This document shows, in pieces, positions 37,624-48,050 of a DNA stretch of 64,000 bases (position 1 is its first letter; the number at the start of each line of letters is the position of its first letter). The stretch comes from Hydractinia symbiolongicarpus. Lineage: Eukaryota > Cnidaria > Hydrozoa > Anthoathecata > Hydractiniidae. The position numbers and the translations under genes are program-made. The notes under the pieces are model-generated. The model was not told the origin of the DNA, searched no databases, and saw only the letters and a list, made by a program, of their open reading frames with translations. The stretch spans positions 20,435,501-20,499,500 of the forward strand of contig NC_079881.1 of NCBI RefSeq assembly GCF_029227915.1, read 5' to 3'.

Positions 37624-38590
37624 TCAGAAATAATTAACTTTGATCCTTTTCCAAAATTTTTTAATTCCACAACCACAGTCAAGTGTTACACTCACGAATG
37701 AAATCAACACAATGACCAAAACCAGAAAGAGTAGTAAAATAAACAACCACGTAGTAAATGCAACTTAATATATCGCTTCATGATTGCATTTCCTCCAGTT
37801 TTTGGCCACCATATGACTTCCGTAAATTGCGGAAAACATAATGATTTATATAATTATTGAAACGAGAAAGTAACGGCATGGTTGCTGTTTTTTCTTGATA
37901 AAGTAACCAAGAGAAAATAGCAGTCTCCCTCTGGCGTGTCATTGTTGCTGTAAGTCAAATACGCGATGTATGGAATCATTAATATTGCATGTCAACCAAT
38001 AATAATTAAAAATCTAGGTACTTCTCTTGCACCAGGAAAATCTTTAAGCTACATGGAACCCATGAAAAAAGTCCAAATAATTACAGAGGCAAAAAATTAA
38101 ATTTACATGACGTCAACAATTGCCTGTTTATACTACGCTTGTTACCGGAAATTGTTAAGCCGTTCTTTCCATTGGGTTGACTGGTTGGGTAAACACTGGT
38201 TATATTATGTATATAAGAGAACAGAGTTGGAAGAATGTGTAATGACGCTGTCAATCCGTTTATATTCGACAAAATTGTTTTTATAAATTCATTAACCCTT
38301 TGACTCCATTGTGTAGAACCTAAAATGGTGATTAAAATAATGAAGCAAAGGATGAGTTTTTTTAACAAAGTTGCAAGTATAATAGAAATTCGAAAGTATA
38401 AAACAACATCGCTCAGAATGAGGACATAAACGACAACGACAACGATAACGACAATAACAGCTATAGAAAAATATTACATAAAAATCGCTTTGATTTTCTT
38501 GGGTGTTGAATTAATAAGCACCAAGTTTTCCAATTTCTTCAGAAGTAGAGAATCATTTTGACTTGACAATTTGTGTTTATAAGCCACCAT
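37624..38590 (-). pseudogene. decayed TMEM272-like gene, copy B1
   Basis: This is the unit-1 counterpart of intact B2 and converges on A1. The first exon (from ATG at 38590) shares 'KLSS.ND' with B2, then loses frame through a roughly 4-bp deletion. The middle exon, which in B2 encodes the first membrane helix, is absent. The last exon has in-frame stops at 38049-38051 (TAG), 37992-37994 (TGA) and 37765-37767 (TAA), and a frame-disrupting change around 37850-37900. The final residues (K..KVNYF then stop) are still recognisable. It cannot encode a membrane protein. Confidence 0.85.
38430..38460 (+). repeat. short (CAACGA)n tract, unit 1
   Basis: A few copies of acgacaacg. The orthologous tract in unit 2 (47815-47920) is much longer. 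Confidence 0.6.
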
Positions 38591-39845
38591 TTCGGAATGG
38601 TAACAATATTACATTGATTGCAAATGTTGCAAACATACTTGAACTTTTTATAACATATAAATTTTTATTTTGTTTTCAGAACATGGCCATTATGAACATG
38701 ATATAATGGTCATGTTTTGAAAACATAGAGTTTAATTTTAAAATAAAGCAGTTTTCTTCACCGTGCGTTGTTCTTGTTTAAACAACGAAAGGATATATGT
38801 CCATTAAAATAGTAAGAGTAATTTCTCTGGTTAGTGGTGAAGAGAATAAGACTTCAAGTGTTTCTCAACCAAAAGGAAGTAAGAAAAAATATTTTTGTAA
38901 CAAGAACTATGCCACTTCAGTTTTTTATAAGAACAAAACATTTAGTTATGGAAGATATCGTATTTTTATAACGCAAAAACAAAACACCAAACAAAAAGAT
39001 CAATCTAAACAAGTGTTTAGGCTGTGCATTATGGGAAATTAGCAATTAGCAATAAATTAAAATTGTTAATTCTTTACTTAAATCAACACTTTTTGCTGTG
39101 ACGTCACAATACGGCACAGCCATGTAACGTCACAAATACGGCACGGACACCAACCAGGAACACCAAACTAGAATATCAATCTAAACAGGTGTTTAGCCTG
39201 TGCAGTATGGGCAATTAACAATGAATTAACATTGTTAATTATTTACTCACATCAGCACTTTTGGTGTGACATCATAAAGACGGCACAGACACCAACAGGA
39301 GTTGTAATGGAAAAGAAAACATTATTACAAGGTAAAAAAAATGTAATGTGTTTTTATTAATTTCTATTAGCAGTTCTTTAAATTAATTAAATTCCCATGT
39401 TTCTAAAGTAAGCTTTTTATTAACATTTCTCGTCTTTAGCAACTAGTTTTATTAACTTAGCATAAAACTTAAATATTTAAACGAGCTTTTTATGATACAC
39501 CACAAAAACCAAACAGATATTTTTATAAAGAAAAATATTATCTCGTTTTGTTGTTACACGAAAGATGCCTACCAGAACATGCTACACAGACATAACCGTC
39601 TAGTTTTACATTTCCGAGGGAAGCTTAGCCTCACACACCTAACGCTCCACCAAATGTGCTCAGAATTTTTTTTATCATCATGAACAATGGTAAATGTTTA
39701 ACCAGCAATGATAATCGATTATTTAATAGCTGTAATTAAATGATTAGCAAAGGGTAAACTAATGAAGAGAATGGCTGAATTATATCTTGAAGTTCTCGAG
39801 ATAGTCAACTTTTTCTTATTCTTGAAATTCTTTACTAACGGAAAG

Positions 39846-40097
39846 TTCTTGCAGCGCGTTGCCTTGTGGTTATGGAGTTCGCTTCGTAATCAAAAGGTCC
39901 GTGGTTCGTTCCACAGCGTGGGCATGTTTAGTAAGTGTCTTTACTACAGCTAACCCATGCCATGTGAGGGAAATTGGGTAGGTATTGCCGGTCTATACTT
40001 AATGTATACATACCGAACACAGGACTCACATTGATAATAGTGTTTCAAACACTAGAGTGGCTATATCCTGTATAAATATTCGGAATAATAATAACAA
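39846..40097 (+). mobile_element. tRNA-derived SINE, unit-1-specific
   Basis: The head 'gcgcgttgccttgtggttatgg' is A-box-like and 'gtggttcgttccac' contains a near-perfect B box. The body differs from the SINEs at 16655 and 36351 (a second family), and the tail is AATAATAATAACAATAA. Unit 2 has the uninterrupted site around 49290 ('aaaattatttggttag'), so this is a filled/empty pair dating the insertion after the duplication. Confidence 0.78.
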
Positions 40098-40935
40098 TAA
40101 TTGTTTGGTTATTTCACATGGTGCGATTTGAGAGCAAAGCATGATGCTTGAAAATGGTGTTTAATAAGTTCAAAAACCTTCTCATGTGTTCATGAAGACT
40201 ATGTGCGCTTTGATGCACAGATTTTTCTTGCACTATATTAACAACAAGTTTGTAACACATATGCAGTAAAAAGTCTGGAGGCACTAAAAATATTTGTGTT
40301 TTTTTTTTTGTTTAAAAAAAAAGTCAAGGCTAACCCACTTTAAAAGGTCAAAAATAAAGTTTGGAATAGTTATGAAAGCCAATCAAATTCAGCTCGAATT
40401 CTTTAATGATCGTTAAAATTTTTGCAACAAGCATTATTCGCTAACTTTGCTGAAAGTGGGGAAAACTTAGAACAATATAATAATCCCATGACATTGAACT
40501 AACGCCTAGTAAAGTAATTCTCTAAACGCAGCTAAAGAGTTTGATGTACAAGTTTTTTTATTCTCTACAGCGACATTTAATCTAGTGGAAGCGCTATGAC
40601 GTCACATAATCAAGTAACTTTGAGTTACTACCCTCCTTTTTAAACACAAGGGGAAATTTTTATTTTATTTTACTTACTAAAAAAAATTAATTACTACATC
40701 ATAAATATGCATCTTAAATAGTTGAAACACATTATTAAATCTTGAGAAACTCAGGACGATCCTTTTTTACACTCAGAAACTGAATCAATCAAATATAAAA
40801 GCTTACGCCTGTTTATGTAAGCAAATCTATTTCCTAATTCGGCAACAGTTACTTAAAGTAGATTAAAGATTTCAACCTTAAGGATACGAAGTTGCTAAGC
40901 GTAATATAAAATTGTCAAGATTGCACCCATGAATG

Positions 40936-41455
40936 TGTAATATGCATCCAATCCGGAGTTAAAACAGCATAATATCATAGTTTACAGGATTTAGGTGTTT
41001 TTAAGGAAACCATTCAACCATTAACGTTTTTTCAATGGAAGTCCTAGCGTGAAAAATGCCTTTTTGAATCTTTAGGTCTTCCAAAAGCTTCAAAAAGATG
41101 CGATTTTACATCTGAATACAATCCGATTATGTTGCATTGCGTGCGGATGAAAATTGCATCTTGATGCAGGGTAAAATGATGGGTTTTATTTCTAGTAATG
41201 CGACTAAATTCGTCAAAGAAAATGCTGCAAGAAATCAAACGATTTGATTCTTATACCATTTTTTTTAAATGTTGTGGACAACATGCAGCAAGATTTCTGG
41301 TTATTGCATCGTCTTCCATCGTTTACAACATCTTTTCTTTGCTGCATGATGATAATCTACCAATCAGAATACGCTATTTTCTCCAAATATTTTTTTAATA
41401 TTGCTGAATGATTAAAACAGAAAGTTCATAGTACCAGAATTGTTGTTGTTGTTGT
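40936..41455. other. short interval between duplication unit 1 and the MADF remnant
   Basis: No similarity to the 3' flank of unit 2 and no supported gene seen. Confidence 0.4.
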
Positions 41456-41473
41456 GTGGAAGAAAAGTTGAAA

Positions 41474-42080
41474 ATGAACGAGCAAGAAAAACAAGAACTG
41501 ATAAACTCATATCGAGAAAATCAATTACTGTGGAAAAATGACGAGCCAGATCACAACAATAAACAGAAAAGGTCAGCAGTAAAAGACAGTTATATTCTTA
41601 GCTTGATGGAAAGCATACAATGGAAGTATTTGAAAACACTTTGCACTCTCTTCGTACGCGCATGGGCAGAGGGATCAAAAAGAAGAATGGAAGTGACTCA
41701 CCTAAGGAATTTTTGAAGAGGTTATATTTTTGAAAGAGAAATTTCTACGCCGAAAAAAATTTTGAAGCATCAAATATTGACACAGTGAATAACTACTATC
41801 AGTTAAATCCTACGTTGTGGAATCAATGGTGTTCTACGAGATGCGCGTCTTCATAAATGTGTAGAAGAATTAGATGACAGATGCAGCGCGGATAAAATTA
41901 AACAACATTGAAACAACTTGGTGACAATCTACAAAAGAAAGCATATGAAGCAAGAAGCGTCAAAATCTAGTGGATCTGGAACAAGGAATGTGTATGTTTT
42001 TAGTTGGGAGTATTTCAACAACATGACCTTTATTACAGCAATATGTACGGTCGACAAGTTGTTCAAGCGTTACTGCAACG
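41474..42080 (+). pseudogene. decayed MADF-domain (Myb-like DNA-binding) gene
   Basis: From ATG 41474 the frame reads 'EKQELINSYRENQLLWKNDE', resembling the start of a MADF/Myb-like domain. It shifts frame near 41605-41615 to continue as 'TMEVFENT' and 'RTRMGRGIKKKNG'. After a stop, 41800-42020 resembles a second MADF-type domain ('NPTLWNQW', then 'LRDARLHKCVEEL', an in-frame TGA at about 41910, 'NNLVTIYKRKHMKQEASKSS', 'VYVFSWEYF'). MADF proteins are transcriptional regulators or transposon partners. At least two frame breaks and stops make this non-functional. It sits immediately upstream of duplication unit 2. Confidence 0.65.
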
Positions 42081-42219
42081 AAAGACGTTGCTACAACGCT
42101 TGTGGGTGAGTTGCTTGAGAATGGCAGCTTAAAACTCTGCCGAATATGAGCATATTTGTTCACAATGCTCATAAAACTTTCATTTGGGAAGACTTGATTT
42201 AAATATTTTTATTTCTAAG

Positions 42220-45200
42220 ATGTCGGATAAGGATGCTGCATCGGAAAAATTATTAGGTGAAGAAGAAGCCACAAATCCATCTGTTGACAATGATAACGAA
42301 GACCCGGTAGGATTTTAGTTTAATCTTAATTTTTTACTGTTGTTACTTACCTTGCGTTTTACCACAAAGAGAAATGAATAAAAGAAATCAGTATTTATGT
42401 TCGTTACAAGGTCAGCAAGTAAGAAGCAAAACAAGCATTCTGCCCTGAGTTTTCAGTATTGGCGTTTGAAAGAAGGCTCTGCCCGGTAAATTTGTGCAGA
42501 TAAAACATCTTAGTACAAATTTTAATGGCTAAATTTTTTCATACGAGTTTTTGTGAATGAATTCCATCATGCTCAAAGTGAGACGTAGTTTAAATTGTAT
42601 ATTTTTAGAATGCATAAATAGAAAGTTTCACTCATTCAAACAGTACAATTTTAGGTTTCGACGTTCTTCAAAGAATTACATTCATTCATGTTTTTACCTT
42701 TTTTACATAAAGGAGACTGCAGTTCCTCGTTGACCTTGCGTTGCGATATGAGTTACTGTGTTGCTGTACAAAATGGAGGAGTTCGGCACGTTTTGATTAA
42801 AAGAAAAAGAAATGGCGGAAATTGATTGCATCATGAATAAATTTACTTTTATAAATTTATAACCTTCATTTAAGACCTCTGAGCGGGTCGAAGATGAACG
42901 GTGGGGTGGTAAAAAAGACCTACCTAGGCAGATAGGTAGATGTGCATATTTTACATGGCTAACCTTAAAAATATCTAGCTAGGGATATGCCCTATCTATT
43001 ATTGATAGGAAGTGCCATGGCATAGAGCATTTAATGCTCATTTGGAGCTACACAAAGGCAAGTCCACTAGACAGCTCCGTAATACATCCAACGACATGCA
43101 CAGTGTGCCATCTCCCCAATTTCTCTAACATGGTTTGGGTTAAGCCGGGGTTATGGCTACATTTACTCGCCCATATTAAATGGGCGCAAAGTGGTATCGA
43201 ACCCCGGTCTTCCTACAAAGTGCCACAATTATAACTACTAAACTACGCCACTGTTTCTTCTAAACAGCTGTCCTATCTTAAAAAGTGGCTACCTAGGAGA
43301 TATAGTAATTCATCAAAAACTTACAAAGATGGCAGCATAATTTTTTATGTTTGGTCGCATAATTAATTCTCACATACTCTCAACAAAGATTTGAAAAGTT
43401 GCAATACAGACGTCCCACAAGGCTTTAAATGCATTCAACATGTTTTGTAACTATACAATTGTATACGACAATGTTTTAAAACTACATTAAATATTTTTAA
43501 TTGGTTCTTATCTTCTCGTTGCTAGGCAAGCAGAAAAACGTGCGCGGGTTTAAGCGTCCAGGGTGCGTCCAGGTCGCGTCCCTGATTTAAGTGGAATGAT
43601 GTTTTCGCAATCTACTTTATGAGAACTGATACGTTTTTTATGGTGAAAGAAAAAGGCAAAAATACAATTTTCTTCTCAAAATAACTCAAAGCCAAAACTC
43701 TAACAGAATTGATTCCAGTTAAACCATATGGCGTATAAATCTCTATGACGTAGGGTACATTCGCAAAAGAAACAAAACGAATATGTCGGACAGAACAAAT
43801 CCACTAACTTATTTCAACATGGCTACGATACTTAAATTCTTCTCGGAAAGTCGTATCTTTGGGTTAGTATGCTCAGGTTTCATTGTTTACCTTTTAAAAA
43901 TCGTCCAGATGGTTTGTGTAGTTAAATCTGCAATTAAGTCTCAGTAGGAACACCGTTAAATTGAACCCAGAATTGTTTAAGTGAAGTTTAATTTTTTAGG
44001 AAAATAGAGAAAATCCTGAAAACAAAAGCACTGAAAATGTGGCAGGTATGAGCTCATTCGTCTTGTAATCAAGGAATAAAAGTTTTCTAATTTATTAAAA
44101 GAAAGAAAAATTCCATCTCCATATTACGATAAAACTATAAATTGTTTTTGATATTTTATTTGCTTCAACTGGAATGTCAGCAGAGAATTCTGTTTCTGGT
44201 AAGACAATTAAACTTTAAAGTTGAATAGAGTTGTGTTATTGTCAAGTTAACTCTTTAGATGCCAGTCCACCTAGTTATGACAGTCTCTTTGGGAAGTACC
44301 GTCGATTACATGATGATTGCCCTGGAAGAGCTGAATTCATCAAAACTGTCGTGGAGTCGTTTGTTACAAGTGGTGGGTTTTTTATTACACTCAACTTTAA
44401 GGTCATGTTGTCACCAATAAGGTCTAACTACTTTTTGTAAAAACTCATTTTAACGTATTCCTCACATTTGTGATGTGTGGCCCATTTTCTAGAGATTCTG
44501 AAAAAATCATGATCACCCGAAGGATCTTGGTACTTGTTGTAACAGCATGTTGCACCTATACGACTTACAGATGTTGACATATTTTTTCCCTTTTTTATGA
44601 TAGCTGCTTTTCTTATCTGCTTTGGCTTGATGATGATACTTCCAATATCTTCCATTGTTTTAGGTAAGTCACTAACTAAACGTATGAGAAAATGGCAGTG
44701 CAAAACCCTGTCTAATAATGGAAAAGGCATTTTAAGACAAAACCATCAAAAATTGCTTAGACGCGAAGGTTGAAATTTTTTTGTGCGTACAAGCTATCCA
44801 AACACAACAAAAAATTTGTGTTTGATATTTCGAAGAACGTAAAAAGGGAGGGCTTTTCACGCATACAGACGGTGCTAATGTTTTTTATAAACCCCACAAA
44901 ATTTTAATAGAAGTCCAATGTTATAATTCACAAGCTCGACTGTAGCTTACTTTTTATTTATCTAGTTGGGAAGGCCAAATTCACTTGTTTGCTTGCGAAT
45001 CTGTGGTGCTGCTAATCGAAATCGAAATCACATTTTATTCATATAATTTTAGAATAAGCAAATCACGGAAAACGTTTCTGGTATTAAATTTCTGCAGATT
45101 TTCATGTTTTATTATTTCTTTTAATAACTTTAAACTGGCTGATGCATACAAATTTTAGCCTTATGTTAGATATCAACATCAATTTTTATCAATAAATGCA

Positions 45201-46713
45201 TTTTCGGAATTCGTCGCGTAGATTTTAACGACATGTTTTGTTACCATTTTAGAAAAAAAAATGTGGAAAAACAGCCGTTTTTCTTACAGTAGAACTATGT
45301 AAAACTATATGGTGCACGACACAAAAAAAATGAGCTATCAAATAAAAATACCCTATTTTGACAAATTGACCTCCTAAAAAAATATTTAACCACAAAAAAT
45401 GCGTTTGACAGCCGTTGAACATTATAATACTATCTTTTGGGAAGTGGAAACACCAAAAATTAAGAAAAAAATAGAGAAACCTTACCCCTGGCAAATTCAT
45501 TTCCAAGTTGATACACTTCGCAACTTTTTTAAGTAATCAATCAAGTAAATGGAGAATTTCCAAGATAAAAAACGTTGTATTTTTAAGTCGTTATCTTGCA
45601 AGACCTATCTTCTTTCTATTAAGTTAAAATTCCAATGTTGATATTTTTTGTTTCTTACGAGAGATGAACCAGATTGCATTCTCATGGCAGACATAGGCAT
45701 CCAAAAATCTTGTTTTATACTTCTGTTTTGTTTCATACTACGATTATCTACGAATTTCACATTAACAAAGTTATGTTTTCACAGAAGATGATAAGGAAGC
45801 AGAGGGTTCATTGCTGCTTTTTTTTAAAAAGATCAGAGTTTTTCAGATTTACACACCCCTGGAACTTAATTAGGATTGTCGCAATGATGCCCGACTAGAT
45901 AAACTTAAAACATAGTCTTCCAGCCTTGTACAATTAACACAAACAAACAGACTGGTTACTAACTTGCTCATGAAAATTTCCTCCTCGGCGCGAACTTTTA
46001 AGGCTCGGGTTTAAAAAAGAAGTGGCCTCAATTGTGAAGAACAGAAAGCGCTAGAAACCTTAACAGCGACAATGCGGCTTATTTTATATCGAAAGCGTAA
46101 CACATAGTTATATTCCATTATTTTAACGAATCAAAATAGCGCGTATATGCCGTCAGGGGCTTAGGGTATAAATAAACGCGGAAAAAACGAGAGCTCCCTG
46201 TGAAAATATTCTACGCCACGTAGAGGTTTACTAAAAACTAATAGAACACTGTGAAGATAAACAATTATATATACAATGTTTTTTCCTTTATTATAAGCTA
46301 TTTTAATTATTGTTGTTATTTCAGGTGTTATTCATCGTCACCACTGTCCAATTGATGTTAACATTCCCATATATCTGATCGTGTCCGGAACAGTTGGTCT
46401 TGTTGTCCACATTTTGGAACTATTTACAAAAATAAAAAATAAAGACACATCGTCAAATGTGTCGTCACCTGTACGAATGCTACGTGGTTGTCTGCAATGC
46501 TTTCTTTTTGGATGGTTTATTGGTGGCAACGTGTGGGTATATTCCGCATATAAACCAGAATATGTGGATCAAACTAGTGACAGATATTGCCATGTCGTTT
46601 TATACCTGTTCGCATTTTGGACAACTACAGCTGTATGGATTGCACTTTGTTGCGTATGTTGCTGCTTGTGTTTTTGTTTGTGTTGCACAATGATGTTTGA
46701 TCGAGAATTGTAA
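42220..46713 (+). CDS. TMEM272-like four-helix membrane protein, copy A2
   Basis: Exons: 42220-42306, 44000-44045, 44181-44198, 44259-44372, 44604-44663 and 46325-46713, giving 714 nt and 237 residues. It shares with A1 the acidic N-terminus, the PPxY motif in 'PPSYDSLFGKYR', the 'HHCP' motif, four hydrophobic segments and a very Cys-rich C-terminus (CCVCCCLCFCLCC). The loop after helix 2 is longer than in A1 (KIKNKDTSSN). Exon 3 is an 18-nt exon with a CAGCAG tandem acceptor, so a 15-nt form starting at 44184 is also possible. The exon 4 donor is the weak G|GTGGGT. Its stop lies 71 bp from the stop of convergent gene B2. Function is unknown, and the family call is from motif memory. Confidence 0.82.
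42862..43262 (-). mobile_element. tRNA-derived SINE, pre-duplication, unit 2 copy
   Basis: Read on the minus strand, the head has an A-box-like TGGCGTAGTTTAGTAG and an exact-looking B box GGTTCGATACC, followed by 'gcgcccatttaatatgggcg' and a long body. The body is shared with 34395-34690 in unit 1. The head is retained only here. It lies in intron 1 of A2. Confidence 0.72.
44181..44198 (+). other. 18-nt microexon with NAGNAG acceptor (gene A2 exon 3)
   Basis: The sequence ...gtcag|cag|agaattctgtttctg|gtaag offers two in-frame acceptors three bases apart, adding or removing one residue. Skipping is also frame-neutral, because phase 1 precedes and follows. In unit 1 the acceptor AG is gone while the donor-side sequence remains. 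Confidence 0.55.
45212..46220. mobile_element. 1.0-kb unit-2-specific insertion with short inverted termini
   Basis: The sequence interrupts a stretch that is continuous in unit 1 around 37065 (cggaat/aagaggttt). Its left end reads CGTCGCGTAGATTTT and its right end, as reverse complement, reads CGTGGCGTAGAATATTTT: imperfect inverted repeats of about 15 bp. It has no recognisable coding region. It is probably a non-autonomous DNA transposon in the last intron of A2. The target duplication is unclear. Confidence 0.6.
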
Positions 46714-46784
46714 ACTTTTTACCTAGGAGTTAATCAACTTTGCTACTTTTTTACACGTATCATAACAGGGTGGCAAAAACATTG

Positions 46785-48050
46785 TCAAAAATAATTAACT
46801 TTGATCCTTTTCCACAATTTTTCAATTCCACAACCACAGTCGAGTGTTACACAGACAAATGAAATCAACACAATAACCAAAACCAGAGAGAGTAGTAAAA
46901 TAAACAACCATGTAATAAATGCAACATAATATATTGCTTCGTGATTGCATTTCCTCCAGTTTTTGGCCACCATATAACTTCCGTAAATTGCAGGAAACGT
47001 AATAATAAATATCGTTATTGAAACGAGAAAGGGTAAAATTACCAAGAGAAAACAACAATCGCCCTCTGGCGTGTCTCCGTTGCTATAAGTTAAATAGGTG
47101 ATGTATGGAATCGTCAATATTGCATGGCAACCAATAATAATTAAAAATATTGGTACTTCCTTTGCACCAGGGCAGTCTTTAAGGTACATGGAACCTAAGG
47201 ATAAAAAGAATTTTAACACTAACAACAAAAACTAGTTAAAGACCCCTGGAAAAGCTCAATTAATTACAGAGGCAAACAGATATAGGGATATGTTTACATG
47301 ACGTCACCAATGGTCTGTTTATACTAGAGTTGTTTCCGAAAATTGCTAAGCCGTTCTTTTTATTGCGTAGACTTGAAACACTGGTTATATTATGTATATG
47401 ACATAACAGGGTTAGAAGAATGTGTAATGACGTTGTCAGCTCGTTCATATGCAAAAATCTTTTTTTACAAAGTTAAAAACCCTTTGACTTCATTGTGTAG
47501 AGCATGAATGTATCCAATGCCGCATAATTTGTAAAATAAGACACATTTTACATCGACTAAACAATCACACTTTTACTTCTTTAAATTGTACTAAAATGTA
47601 TAGAGTATTTTAGATGTTTACCTGAAGCAATCAATGCAATAGATAATGTAAAAAGAATTACTATTCCTAAGTATAAGGATATCCTTTTGATAGTGAATCT
47701 TTTACGTGTTGGTTTGGTCTCCGTGTCAGCTGTATAAATGACACAGATTCCAGATGTCTTTGCCTAGATGGAAAGGGCAATAGAAGTTCGTAAATATAAA
47801 ACAAAATCAACGATAACGACAATTCAACGACAACGACAACGAAAATTCAACGACAACGACAACGACAACGACAATTCAACGACAACGACAACAACGACAA
47901 TTCAACGACAACGACAGCTATAGAAAATAATATTACATAAAAATCTCCTTCATTGTCTTGGGCAATAAATTTGTAAACACCAACTTTTCCAGTTTCTTCA
48001 GACGTAAAAATTACATCATTTCTGCTTGACAATTTGTTTTCATAAGCCAT
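46785..48050 (-). CDS. TMEM272-like four-helix membrane protein, gene B2
   Basis: Exons on the minus strand: 48050-47937, 47763-47622 and 47194-46785 (donors TAT|gtaata and TCAG|gtaaac; acceptors ctag and cttag), giving 666 nt and 221 residues. The N-terminal 60 residues are polar without a PPxY motif. The first helix is 'LGIVILFTLSIALIASG'. It is followed by 'SMYLKDCP', equivalent to the HxCP region of gene A, then three more hydrophobic segments including 'VPIFLIIIGCHAIL' and 'FITWLFILLLSLVLVIVLIS'. It is a paralogue of A: the intron after the Gly that ends helix 1 has the same place and phase (1). It is convergent with A2. Function is unknown; its unit-1 copy is a pseudogene. Confidence 0.8.
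47815..47920 (+). repeat. (CAACGA)n / CAACGACAATT microsatellite
   Basis: Repeated ACGACAACG units interrupted by AATTCA, in intron 1 of gene B2 close to the exon 1 donor. Much longer than the equivalent tract in unit 1. Confidence 0.9.

Larger units (their letters stand above)
33005..40935. repeat. tandem segmental duplication, unit 1
   Basis: Collinear with 42085-49900 over coding and non-coding sequence: exon 1 and its leader, the old SINE, exons 2-6 of gene A, the convergent gene B, a 'gtgacgtcac' region with 'caccaaccag', and further blocks to about 40930. Unit 1 carries extra SINE insertions at 36351-36655 and 39846-40097 and about 0.6 kb of extra sequence within 33625-34360. Many substitutions and small indels show the duplication is not recent. 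Confidence 0.85.

Noticed and set aside
38081..38368. 95-residue minus-strand frame with a hydrophobic start
   Set aside because: It lies in the intron region of pseudogene B1; the corresponding part of unit 2 is non-coding and the frame does not match the first-helix exon of B2.
43150..43262. Possible tRNA gene with a perfect B box
   Set aside because: It is the head of a SINE whose body is shared with unit 1; acceptor and anticodon stems are not convincing.
47815..47920. CRISPR-like appearance of regular short repeats
   Set aside because: The units are contiguous 6-bp microsatellite copies without unique spacers, in a eukaryotic intron.
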